This document shows positions 1 through 9,500 of a stretch of 19,373 bases of DNA, piece by piece (within the stretch, counting starts at the first letter, position 1; every line of letters begins with the position of its first letter). The translations under genes were made by a program, and so were the position numbers. The stretch covers positions 8,617 through 27,989 of the forward strand of contig JBBHKE010003486.1 in NCBI GenBank assembly GCA_037447655.1. The letters are read 5' to 3'. The notes under the pieces are model-generated. The model was given only the letters and a program-made list of their open reading frames with translations, did not search any database and was not told the DNA's origin. Origin of the DNA: Zygnema cylindricum (taxonomy: Eukaryota > Streptophyta > Zygnematophyceae > Zygnematales > Zygnemataceae).

Positions 1-333
1 CTTTCTCTACCTCTCCCTCTCCCTCTCCCTCTCTCCCTCTCCCTTTCCCTCTCCCTCTCCCTCTCCATCTCTTTCTCCCTCCCCCTTTCCCTCTTCCTCT
101 CCCTCTCCTCTTCCTCTCCTCTCCTGCTCCTTTTTTTCTTCTCCCTTTCCTCTCTCTCCTCTCCCTCTCTCTTTGTCTCCCTCTCTCTCTCTTCTCTCTC
201 TCCTCTCCTTCTCCCGCTCCTATATCTTCTCTCTCTCTCCTCTCCCTCCTCTCTCTCTCTCCCTCTCCCTTTCTTTCTCCCTCTCCCTCTCGTCTCCCTC
301 TCTTTTTCCTCTTCCTCTCCCTCTCTCATATAT
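1..333. repeat. Polypyrimidine (CT-rich) low-complexity tract
   Basis: About 330 bases made almost only of C and T, mostly degenerate CTCTCC and CTCT units. The open frame that runs through it (Ser/Leu/Pro only) is a by-product of the composition. The tract starts at or before the window edge. No function can be read from it. Confidence 0.95.
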
Positions 334-1015
334 TTGTAGTGGTATTGTATATAACATAACCATTCCTTTCGAGGGGAACTTATTATTTCCCACGTTTCGC
401 TTGATTCTTCAAAGTAGGTCATTAGATTTACCTTTTTATAATAGGCTTGTTCAATATAGAGGTCAAAAAGTTGGAACTCCGCGTTTAAAATATATGGTTT
501 CATTGCTCTCGAACTCTACATTTACAAACTCGGATACAGGATAAGTTCTCTACTCGGGTGTAAATAGTCCGCATGTTGTTATAAGTAAATGCGACCAGTG
601 GGAGAAGACATATTACGATAAGTTTTATAGTCTCATGTGGTTATATTATACAAATCAACATTAGGACAATTAACAAGTATCGCCTATGTTATCAACTACA
701 ACGACTTTACAACTTTTCCCCTTAGTGTTATCATTCAATATAATGTTGTTGTTTCAAAAGAGGCTTGGAGAAATCATATGGATGCCAAGCCTCAATATTT
801 GCATGAGCAAAGATGGTCATTATGCTGCTGGTCGAAACGCCCTTTGCAACATAACCCCTACAAGTGTTGAGGCTTGGCTTATGCATGAATTTTTGAAGCC
901 TCTTTTGAGGAATTGCGACGCCCTAGGTTTATTATTGAATAATAGTAGTGCAGTGTATCGGTGAGTTTTGTTTCAACGATAGGTTAGATAATAGATGTTA
1001 CGACTATCGTTGTCT
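334..1015. other. Spacer without a recognisable gene
   Basis: AT-rich unique-looking sequence. Short open frames are present (for example 686-964 on +), but none shows a recognisable domain, a good splice context or unusual length. I see no RNA gene or repeat in it. Confidence 0.5.
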
Positions 1016-2030
1016 GTAAGGGGACCGATAAATTTCGATATATATATCAATAATTATCGCCCATGGAAGTTGATATACCGACACTGACGCTCCATGAGAC
1101 ATGTCAAGAGTCTCTTATGATGAAGCTTGTTGCGCTGTTAGTAATGACACGAGAAGTGGAAAATGTTCTTATCGATCATGGTTTAGTGTGTATTACAACT
1201 ATAAAAGGAAGTTTATAAATTCAACATACATTGTGAAAGACAAAGAGTCAAGATTTTCCTCAAGTTCTCCGTGTGCTTCCTCTTGGTTGTCGCGATATCT
1301 TGCTCTAATGAACCAATGCAAGGGAGTTTCTTGCTTTGTTGTAAAAATATGCAAAACATTGCAGAAAGCCATAGTTTATGTTAAAAACTTTTTCTTTCAA
1401 GCACAAATCTTGGTGTCCAAATCCAACAAAGCCGCCTTCCATAGTAGCGATAATAGTATACTTTAAAGACTTTTCACATTTTTTTTAGACATAAAATTAC
1501 AAGAGTCATACAAGGCAAATATATGTAGAACACGTGAAAGGTCAATTTCTTTAAATTCCCTTGTCCTATAGGATTGAGGAGTAACTAGTACGTTTTGAAC
1601 TACAAAGAAGGCTTCCAACCATCATTGTCAGCTTAGCATACAAAGGTTTTAGCTATACTTTTTTTTTTCACGTTTTGTGTAAGTATATTTACTAGTGTTG
1701 TGTACCAGTAGCCATTTCACGATAAGTGATATGTATCTTTTTTTGACCTACCGATAATCGATAAAATGGTACCGGAGTTATCGAGGTAAAAAATTGATAC
1801 ATCGCATAAAATAACAATAAACATCTGGCCTAGTAAATCGGCGATAACTGTACGATTCAGATTGTAAACTTGTTCTGTGCAATTACAGGCGTCATGACGT
1901 GGCATGCCATATTATGTAACCTGGATATAGTATAGTACTATGATATAAATATATAATACTCTCTATTTTTTACACATATCGGCGATAAAAAAAATTGTTG
2001 GTTTCGGAGCTATATATCGGGACCCCTTAC
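1016..2030. mobile_element. Putative TIR element carrying a captured piece of the exchanger gene
   Basis: The ends form an imperfect inverted repeat. The left end begins GTAAGGGGACCGATA at 1016 and has TTATCGCC about 45 bases further in. The right end, read on the minus strand from 2030, begins GTAAGGGGTCCCGATA with TTATCGCC at about the same distance. Between them lies a minus-strand copy of about 570 bp of the exchanger gene around exon 7. This arrangement resembles Pack-type elements, non-autonomous transposons that pick up host gene fragments. No transposase is present. CGTTG occurs just outside both ends, but at slightly different spacing, so the target duplication and the exact ends are uncertain. 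The superfamily is not assigned. Confidence 0.5.
1085..1660 (-). pseudogene. Reversed, decayed copy of exchanger intron 6 - exon 7 - intron 7
   Basis: Read on the minus strand, this segment aligns with about 11600-12175 of the plus strand across intron, exon and intron. The exon-equivalent is 1230-1338, exactly 109 bases like exon 7 (11924-12032), with 18 substitutions counted by eye and no indels, so the frame stays open. Its translation keeps [12 protein letters not shown] and ELEEN. The 3' splice site AG is changed to AA at 1339-1340 while the GTATGT donor is kept. About nine of 35 codons change the amino acid, so there is no strong sign of selection. Neighbouring exons 6 and 8 are not copied. 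It is best read as a gene fragment carried by the enclosing repeat, not as a working gene. Confidence 0.75.
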
Positions 2031-2139
2031 CGTTGGGCAACCAATAATTACAGTACATGACACTAAATTATTATTATTTAATCTCATATGTGTACTTTTG
2101 ACTGTACATTCGTACAACTACCGTTCAGCATGATGGAAC

Positions 2140-2346
2140 CATAGTTCAAAAGTAGGCGTTTTTGTGGTAGCCCTTTGGTCGGCGCCTTTATCGTAAGTTG
2201 TGTTATGGGCTTTTCATGTGATCTTCTTAGATCGCTACTTTGATCAGCGACCGTCCGATCGTCATAATCTGACAGTGTAAGTATAACATTTTGGTCCGAA
2301 TGTTTTAATTGGTCCAAATAGGTCCGAATACAAAATGGGTCTTAAA
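2140..2346 (+). repeat. Left arm of a ~205-bp inverted repeat
   Basis: This arm matches the reverse complement of 4093-4299 at roughly 93 percent by eye, from the CATAGTTC end to the GGGTCTTAA inner edge. The two arms bracket the two-element cluster. An internal stretch near 2228-2262 (CTTCTTAGATCGCTACTTTG and following) is identical in both arms. Confidence 0.85.
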
Positions 2347-2348
2347 TT

Positions 2349-2388
2349 CATATTGTATGTTTTGCATACAATAGGCATACTGTATGGG
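2349..2388 (+). repeat. Short inverted repeat inside the cluster (left copy)
   Basis: The ~40 bases around TTTTGCATACAATAGGCATA reappear in inverted orientation at about 3352-3390, with only a few mismatches. The copies sit just outside the two direct core repeats, so inverted and direct repeats are interleaved here. Confidence 0.75.
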
Positions 2389-2395
2389 ACTACTT

Positions 2396-3190
2396 CATAG
2401 TTGTTCATATCAATTAGTGTGAACGTTTCAATCGCGACGAATTATACCTAACGAACGCATTAAACCTTTTGAACAAATCGTAAAAAATCGTTAATGATTT
2501 TTCATCCGTACAATTCCGTACAATTAAAACAAAAAAAAATTACATATAGCGGAGTTTGTAGGGTTCCCGTTAAATGAGCGCTAAAGTATTATGAATATTG
2601 ATATAAATTTGACTCTCTAGTTAATTATCGGAATACCTTCATTGACTGGTAGCGCAGAGTGTAAATGAGGCTACGCCAATATTTTGCCTCACCCTGGGTC
2701 GAACGTCCGCAAGGGCACATTTTTATCAAATTTCGTGAGTCTGAGCCCATCTGATAGGCAGCCATGGCCGCCTTCTCTGACAGGGAGGCGGCTTCCTTGC
2801 GGTTTCGTTTTCAATATTTCATGGCGGCTTCTTTCAAAAAAAAATGAAGAAGACGCCCGTACAATTTTCAAACTTATCCCGCGAAAATAGTATGACGTTT
2901 CAACGTCTCTTTTTGAAAATGTCTGTATATTTTCAATGAAGAGACGTACAAGTTTTGTGATATTTTTGTTCAGTTCACTGAACAGAAAGTATGAATAACT
3001 ACGACGTATCTTTTCCTCAAATTCCATACATTTCCGTAAGAAAACTGTACATTTTACGGTAATTATTGTACTTTCCCCGTAAACTGTCACTTTCGGTTTA
3101 CAGTAGATGTATTTTTGCGATTTTCAAAATCGTCACGAATTATACGCTTCAATCGTAAAATTTGAAAAAATTGCACGATTTGAATAACAC
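2396..3190 (+). repeat. Core repeat, copy A (direct repeat of copy B)
   Basis: This core starts CATAGTTGTTCA and is shared in direct orientation with 3395-4085. Shared landmarks include AATCGCGAC with AATTATAC, TCGTTAATGA, CATGGCGGCTTCTTTCAAAAA, GAAGAAGACG, and the CGTACA-rich stretch before the right end. Identity is roughly 70 to 80 percent by eye, with indels. It is non-coding and rich in the short word CGTAC/GTACA. Confidence 0.75.
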
Positions 3191-3220
3191 TGACCTACTT
3201 TCACCTTTTTTTGAACTATG

Positions 3221-3325
3221 GATGGAACCGAACAGAACGGTTTCTAATATCGCTGGAACTAAACCAAACAGTGTTAAACCGGATTCAAAATAGACAAACC
3301 CAACCGCCAAATTGCCGGTTTGGTT
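3221..3325. other. Linker between the two hAT-like elements
   Basis: About 105 bases of different character from the elements, rich in AACCG/CGGTT words. It is bounded by inward-facing short terminal repeats (about 3193-3220 and 3326-3353) that match each other in inverted orientation over about 27 bases. It could be host sequence or a third tiny element. Confidence 0.5.
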
Positions 3326-3394
3326 CATAGTTCAAAAGTAGGTGAAAGTAGGCCCATACAATATGCCTATTGTATGCAAAATATACAATATGAC

Positions 3395-4085
3395 CATAGT
3401 TGTTCACGACGTTTAGTGCGAACGATTTAATCGCGACAAATTATACGTAACAAATGCATTGAACCTTTTGAAAAAATCGTAAAAATCGTTAATGAATTTT
3501 CGTCCGTACTATTCCGTACATGTAAACAAAAATGATTTTTAAATAATACTGCAGTTTGTAAAGTTTTGCGTTACAAATGCGAAACAGGCTGTAGTGGAAT
3601 AGCGTGGAGTCAGGCTCAAATCTCGGCCAACGCAATATTTTTGTCAAAGTCCGTCTGTCTGATATTATCTGACAGGCAGATTCTAGCAGATTTTCAACAT
3701 TCCATGGCGGCTTCTTTCAAAAATAATTGAAGAAGACGTTCGTACATTTTTCAAACTTACCGGGTGCAAATAGTGTGACATTTCAAAAGTCTATTTTCGA
3801 AAATGTCCGTACATTTTCAAAAAAGTAACGTACATGTTCCGTGTATTTTCTGTTCAGTTTAATGGACAGGAAATACGAATAACTGCGACATGTGTTTTCG
3901 TTAAATTCCGTACAGTACCATAAAAACCGTACAATTTACAGTAAAGGCTGTACCTTTTACATAGATTTCCCGTTCAGTTTACCGAACAGAAAGTACATCG
4001 CGTTTTTTTCCGATTTATTCAAAAGTCACGAATTATAAGTTTTAATCGGAAAAAAGGAAAAAATAGCGCGATTTGAACAACTATG
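3395..4085 (+). repeat. Core repeat, copy B, with its own inverted ends
   Basis: This is the direct repeat of 2396-3190. It is bounded by CATAGTTGTTCA (3395) and TGAACAACTATG (ending 4085), so the core looks like an older element nested in a related one. No coding frame of note was found. Confidence 0.7.
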
Positions 4086-4092
4086 AAATGAC

Positions 4093-4299
4093 CTTAAGAC
4101 CCATATTGTATTCGGACCTATTCGGACCAATTAAAACATTCGTACCAAAAAAAAATGTTTACACCGTCAGATTCGGACGATCGGACGGTCGCTGATCAAA
4201 GTAGCGATCTAAGAAGATCACATGAAAAGCCCATAACACAACTTACAATAAAGGCGCCGACCAAAGGCCTAACATAAAAACGCCTACTTTTGAACTATG
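4093..4299 (-). repeat. Right arm of the ~205-bp inverted repeat
   Basis: This is the reverse-complement partner of 2140-2346. It differs mainly in a short A-run near 4148 and in the CTAACATA segment near 4270. With its partner it could pair into a long hairpin around a loop of about 1.75 kb. Confidence 0.85.
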
Positions 4300-5481
4300 G
4301 TTTTCCGGCATTCGCGGATGTCAAAAAAACGCGACGGCGTACGATTTGAACAATTTCGTACATGCACATATTTTAGTGTGGAGATATTCTGCACCGAAAA
4401 TTTTTACAAAGCAGTTTGCAAATTAGAGTGTACGAAAAATTAGAATAAAAATTATTTCAAAAAAAAACTACATTCCCAATTAGCGTAAATAACGCTAATT
4501 GTTTCATTACGCTATCTATTTCATTACGCTAATAGCGATTCACGGTGTACAGAAGCCAACCGATTTTGTGAGAACTTTTCTGCAGGACAAACATACCGTA
4601 CTGCCGGTTCGTATTGCCGTACAAACCGGATGCGGGGATTCGGGAGGTTGACGGTGCTTCTATCTATCGAGAGGTGCGGAAGTTTTACGTTTCAAAGTTC
4701 AAACTTGCAAACATTCAACATTATTAAGGGATAAACTGGCGCACTTTCATCAATCTTTGGCCTCAAACTCACCATGGCTTCAAATCTGCGTTCGAATGCT
4801 TCCTCGCTCTGTGACGCGTTTAATTCGTCTCTCTTCTATGGCTGCATGTCATCTGCCTCGTCTCAAAATTCGGACGTTTTGATGCTCTTCACACGTCCTG
4901 TCCGAACATCTGACACGTACGGGGTCTTTCACTGGCCTCGAAACCTAGCAAGCATGGTTTTGCTCAAAGAGAAGGAGAGGAAAGGAGGTCAAGACACATT
5001 TTGAAGAAGTTGATTATTATGGATTGGATGCGTTATTTGTTTAATCAATGAAAAATGCATTAAGTACATTGTTTTGAATTGAATCAGTATATCTCGCTTA
5101 TTGGTTTTGCACCCTCAAAAACGATTAGCAATGTAATTATGTCAACCAAATCTATTTCTCTGTTTCACTTCTTTTCCAATGTTTCTTTTTGGAGAAGCAC
5201 CGTTTGGACCACCTTTGCGACCCATGACATCATCATCTTGTAAATTTTTAGGTCACAGAAGGCATTTAGGTCTATGGGCTGAAAGCAGAAAGTATAAAGG
5301 AACCCCCTTCATTAAAAGCCAAAATCCACATTCTCGACAACTTTTGAATACCGAAGGTAATAACAAACATCAGGGCCCGGCTCCGTACAATATTTATATT
5401 TCTACCCCCATGCCAAATATCTTTGAGCAAGTATTAACCTAATCAATCAAGCATGTCATCACCAAATTCCTTAATTACCTT
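4300..5481. other. Spacer without a supported gene
   Basis: AT-rich sequence with the word ACGCTAAT(A) repeated near 4485-4535. An open frame at 4774-5004 starts ACCATGG, a good translation context, and gives 76 residues rich in Ser and Asn, with no domain or membrane segment. It could be a leader exon or nothing; I do not call it a gene. A second frame at 5179-5442 is equally featureless. Confidence 0.45.
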
Positions 5482-5632
5482 CATAGTTCAAATTTGCGAA
5501 AACAGTTGGAAACACTTTATGTGGTAAACCCCTACGCTACGCATATTATATGGCTTTTTGAGGAGAAAAACACGTATATTTCGTAAAAACCACATACAGC
5601 TCTTCCAAATCTTTTCACACATTGGAACTTTG
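5482..5632. repeat. MITE, CATAGTTCAAA family, copy 1
   Basis: About 150 bases with terminal inverted repeats. The left arm begins CATAGTTCAAATTTGCGAAA and continues to ATGTGGT; the right arm runs from ACCACATA to TTGGAACTTTG. The same architecture is seen at 13883, 14169 and 17324. The ends match those of the larger hAT-like elements. The flanking octamers do not match well. Confidence 0.75.
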
Positions 5633-6399
5633 GTTAATCTATGTCTTGCTCGGTTAGGTTAGGGCTTTTGACATTACATGTCTCGATTCGTGATATTTGG
5701 TCATCAAAGTGTGTACTTGGGATGGACCAATAATGTGATTTCAAGAGGAATTTCCTGCCATATATAAGCTTTATATCACAAATAGAATCTGATCTTTGCC
5801 CGACAAGACTTTTTTTGTCCACATGATCTTTCGAAAAATATGTGTACGAAAAACGCAAACCTTTTGAGGCGAATCACCTACTGTTGGGGAAAATTTGGTG
5901 GCGGCTGGCCTGCCATTTGTTTTTCAATTTTGGCGGTTAAGGGCCAAAGTAGTCTACAAGTCAAAGTAGCTCGAATAAGAAGTACAGCATAACCTTTTAT
6001 ACAAGTTCTCCTTCTGTTGAAGGGATAAATGGGGTCCAGAGAGTGGTAAAAGTGTACAAAGATAAGGGAACAAGTTAGGAAGTAAAAGAAGAGAATGAGA
6101 GAAAAGAAGGTGAGGGAAAGTAACGAGTGACTATTAGCTGACTTCTCTGTTGTTGAAGTTGCAATTGGACACCCTGAGTGGTGAATTTTCTCCTAGAAAG
6201 CCTTTGCCCTCAACCCTGTTAGATCAAAACTCTGAAATGTATTCAGCATTTGAAGTGATTATTTAAACACTCCTGTTTTTTAGCAGAGTGCCAACTGCCG
6301 GAGACTCTCTACACCGTGTATGGCTATTAGCGTTAATGTTTCTAATAGTTTTTTTTCTACTTGGCTGTTCCCCTGATCATTCGGCGCTTGGTTTTGCAG
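5633..6399. other. Region upstream of the first recognisable exchanger exon
   Basis: The promoter, 5' untranslated region and first coding exon should lie here or further left, but none is clear. One candidate start is ATG at 6029: an open 17-base stretch to a GTAAAA donor at 6046 ends in the phase that exon 1 below needs. It encodes only MGSRE plus two bases and has no signal peptide, so this is weak. No TATA box or other promoter element stands out. The tract 6060-6120 is purine-rich. Confidence 0.35.
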
Positions 6400-6559
6400 G
6401 TGTAAGAGTTACATCTTGTTACCTGCGGAGAACACATGGAGCCAACCATTGAGGGTTACCCTCTATGGAATTGGCCTCATTTGGTGTTTTTTAGGCCTTG
6501 CAGCCATTACTGGAGTATTTATGAAGGCTCTGGAAAGGATTGTCAGCACCGTAGTGGAG
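6400..6559 (+). CDS. Exchanger exon 1 (first recognisable): TM1
   Basis: The acceptor is GTTTTGCAG ending at 6399 and the donor is GTGTGT at 6560. The 53 codons begin [11 protein letters not shown] and continue into a helix with [18 protein letters not shown]. This matches the NCX pattern of a Cys and LLP motif followed by a helix containing FLG and ending in an F-M-x-x-(I/L)-E segment. The first base completes a codon from an upstream exon, so translation starts earlier. A frame-shifted ATG frame at 6436-6621 is a shadow. Confidence 0.85.
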
Positions 6560-9500
6560 GTGTGTTCCATGGTTGTCTCCCTATAATCGCAAAGGTACAC
6601 TGCCCATCGCTATTAGAGTAAATCACTTTATTTCGAGTGAGTGGTTTTTTGAGCCAAAACCATAAATTAGAGATAATGGCACAATTTTGTTAAGTGGATT
6701 ATAACAAGCCACGTGGCAGAACATAATGTAGTGTGGTTAATTTTAATAAAGTGTCAACACTAATAATTCAGTAACTCTAATAGCGAAAGGTGGTGGAGTC
6801 TTTCAGTGATGATTGAATCATTTGAACGTGGATCTTGCAGCATGAATCTTTATTTATCATAGATTTTTTCGTGGATAGGAAATTATTAACTTTGGATTCA
6901 TCGAGTGTTTTTTAGATTACAACAAGAATGATGATAAAGTTAGAGGCTTGAAACAGGTTGATGTACAACTATACTGTTAAACAAATTCAACGGAGAAGCT
7001 GTGTTATTGAGTTTATTTATCGTTTCTCCAAATATTGTTGGTTATGCACTTTTTTTTTAGTGCCAAGGTTAGTCTCTCTCATGAAAATTTGATCTGAGAT
7101 CAACAGAAAAGGTCATCTGAGCATTTCCTGATGGATCCTCTGTATTTTATCAATTTACCAAGCGGTTCCATGCGACTTGCTTGTTTTTCTCTATAACGTT
7201 AAATACTGCTTGTGAAAATATAGAAATCATGGAGCATATTCTTGTATCGGTTAATGAAAAACAATAGGGGCGACATTTTGCAGATTTTAAGATGTTGTGA
7301 CATCCCTCAAATGCTCAAGCCAATATCACACTAATTGTTCACGACTGTTCACTTATGTTTAGGCTACCAAAAAACCTTCAATTACTCAACAGTAGTTTTT
7401 CTGGAGAAAGTGGACATAAACATAGACCAACGTGCAACTATTAGTTTAAGCAGTTCACGTGAAAGATAACATAGAGTATAATGTTGGGTTTGCGAATGAA
7501 ATTATAATGTTCGGAAAGCTAGATCCGAGTTAATGTTGAGTTAAAACTTTCAAAACAGAATCATGAAACACATTAACTTTGTTCCATGATTAGAATATTC
7601 TGTATGCACATTAATATTGAAGTCCAAGCTTCTACTGTACCAATTTTCTCTTTTTTTGCCAGAGCTAAAAACTTTGCTTCATTCTCCTTTACGAATAGGG
7701 CGAAATTGCATGGCGAACAAGTATAACATGGCAAACAAATATGATTCTCTACATAGCATTCATAGGTATTATGCATGGTATATGTGAATATCCTCTCTTT
7801 TTGTGACTTCAAGACCTTCTCAATTTTTTCCTTTTAAGGGTAGGTCGATTTGTATTTCAAGCCGTTTGTTCAATTCATGATGTGCTGGAACGCCTTATGT
7901 GGCCATAATTTGTATCAGGTAATATTTTCAATAACTAATAAAACTTTGTTGACATGCTATCTTTTGTTGAAACATTGGTAGTATGGCGTAAGCAAAGGAA
8001 ATCACATGAAACTAGTCAATATAGAGCAAAAAAAAAAAATGCTTTAACTGGAGTTTAATACCAGATTATACCAATGCGCAAGGGTATAAGCGGTTCAAGA
8101 ATGCGAACAACCCTATCTTTACCACTAATCCTGTCTATAACTAGTTTTATGGAAGGTACACTGCCCATCGCTAATAGAGTCAATCAATCTAATTCGCGTG
8201 AGTTTTTTTTTCACCTATCATCATAAATTAGTGTTAGTAACACTGTTTAAATACGTGGCCCAAAATGAGCCACTTTTTGAAACATAAGTTAGTGCAGTTA
8301 ATGATAATAAAGTGTTAATGCTAAAAATTCATGAACTCTAATAGTGTGGTGTAGTAGTTGTATCCTTTTTCAAGGACATGAACAACTTTCAATGCTTTTT
8401 CCGGTCAACGTTGGATCTTGAACCAGAGAAAAGCGTTTAATTAGCATCCATGGTCATAATCTTGTTCTGTCAAAGATGTTTTTTTGTCAATCTGGTTATT
8501 TTTCGTTAATATTTTGTTGTAGCGTGGAGGTGCATCCTCTGTAGTGACAGCCGAAATGCAGGTTGGTTTGGTAGAAAACAATTCAGTTCTGTTACAACAT
8601 CGATGAATCCTAATACATGGATTGTTTTTGAAATTTGATAGGTGAGAAGACTGAATCCCTTGACAGGGGGAGAACAACGGTTCTATGAGCGCTATTGGAA
8701 CGGAACTATTGCCAATTTGACTCTTTTGGCGTTAGGGACTTCCGCTCCCGAAGTCTATGTGGCTCTCATCGATGCTCTCAAGCATCTTGGGAAGCCTCCA
8801 GGAGGTACAGGCCAAATCTTTCGGCTCTATTCCTTTAAAACTTCTTTCATGACTGGTTCACTTTTGTGCTTGGGTCAATTCTTTTTCACTTTCGACTGTA
8901 TTTCATGGTGGCTTCAGCCATTAAGGATTCCATCAAATAGGAATGTTGGATGAAGGGCAGGGAGGAGGAGTGGGTAAACACTTCGGAAATGTTTCCTCTA
9001 ATGTCTCTTGGATTTTTTCTTGATTTCCATTGAGCTGTAAATTTCTGATTGTAATTGTTTATAGAATCCTATTCGAATTCAAGCCAAAAGCTAGGCGTTT
9101 GAATTATATTTTCCTAGCCAGTGTCTTGTATGAACATAACCTTATCCTGACACATTTTGAAAATCTTTTCAAACTTAATGTGGAGGAACAGACGAGATAA
9201 TGTCGCCAAGAATAATTTATTTTTTTGTCAGCGAAACAAATCCATTTATTATACGACATGATTGCTAACTTGTGTGTCACAGAATCGGGACTCCAAAAAA
9301 TTTATTTTATCTGTAAAACAAATCCATTTCTAGTCCGACATCAATTTCTATATTGCGTGTCACAGAAGTGGGGCTCAAAATGATGTCTTTTTTTGGGTAA
9401 AACAGATTCTTTTGTAATGCAACATATGTTTCTATGTTGTGTGGGACAGAATTGGGGCCTGGGACCATAATTGGATCTGCTGCTTTCAATTTGCTCATTA

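Larger units (their letters stand above)
2132..3228. mobile_element. Non-autonomous hAT-like element 1 with 8-bp target duplication
   Basis: The element proper is 2140-3220. It begins CATAGTTCAAAAGTAGG and ends with the inverted TTTGAACTATG. It is flanked by a perfect 8-base direct repeat GATGGAAC (2132-2139 and 3221-3228). An 8-bp duplication with CANNG-like ends is the hallmark of the hAT superfamily. No transposase frame is present: the 133-residue minus-strand frame at 2689-3090 lies in repetitive core sequence and matches nothing I know. The interior core (about 2396-3190) is repeated in direct orientation in element 2. Confidence 0.7.
3326..4299. mobile_element. Non-autonomous hAT-like element 2
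   Basis: It begins CATAGTTCAAAAGTAGG (3326) and ends CCTACTTTTGAACTATG (4299), a 17-base perfect terminal inverted repeat. The long arm (4093-4299) is at the right end, whereas element 1 has its long arm at the left, so the outer arms are inverted while the cores are direct. The 8 bases outside each end (GTTTGGTT and GTTTTCCG) share only the first four, so no clean target duplication is seen; later rearrangement is likely. No coding capacity was found. Confidence 0.65.
6560..8522 (+). other. Intron 1 (about 1963 bases)
   Basis: This long AT-rich intron holds two copies of a ~205-bp repeat (6594-6799 and 8155-8357). Apart from these I see no coding exon, RNA gene or conserved block. The minus-strand frame at 7573-7812 has no recognisable content. 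Confidence 0.6.

Noticed and set aside
173-544. 123-residue plus-strand open frame
   Set aside because: Its first half is Ser/Leu/Pro forced by the CT repeat and the rest has no recognisable content.
1101-1466. Plus-strand open frame of 121 residues
   Set aside because: It is the antisense of the reversed exon 7 copy; the meaningful frame is on the minus strand.
2689-3090. 133-residue minus-strand frame as a possible transposase
   Set aside because: It lies in the repeated core, has no DDE, BED or hAT dimerisation motif, and is not conserved as a frame in the second core copy.
4774-5004. ACCATGG-initiated frame as the leader exon of the exchanger
   Set aside because: There is no hydrophobic segment or signal peptide, no good donor in the needed phase was identified, and it lies 1.4 kb away.
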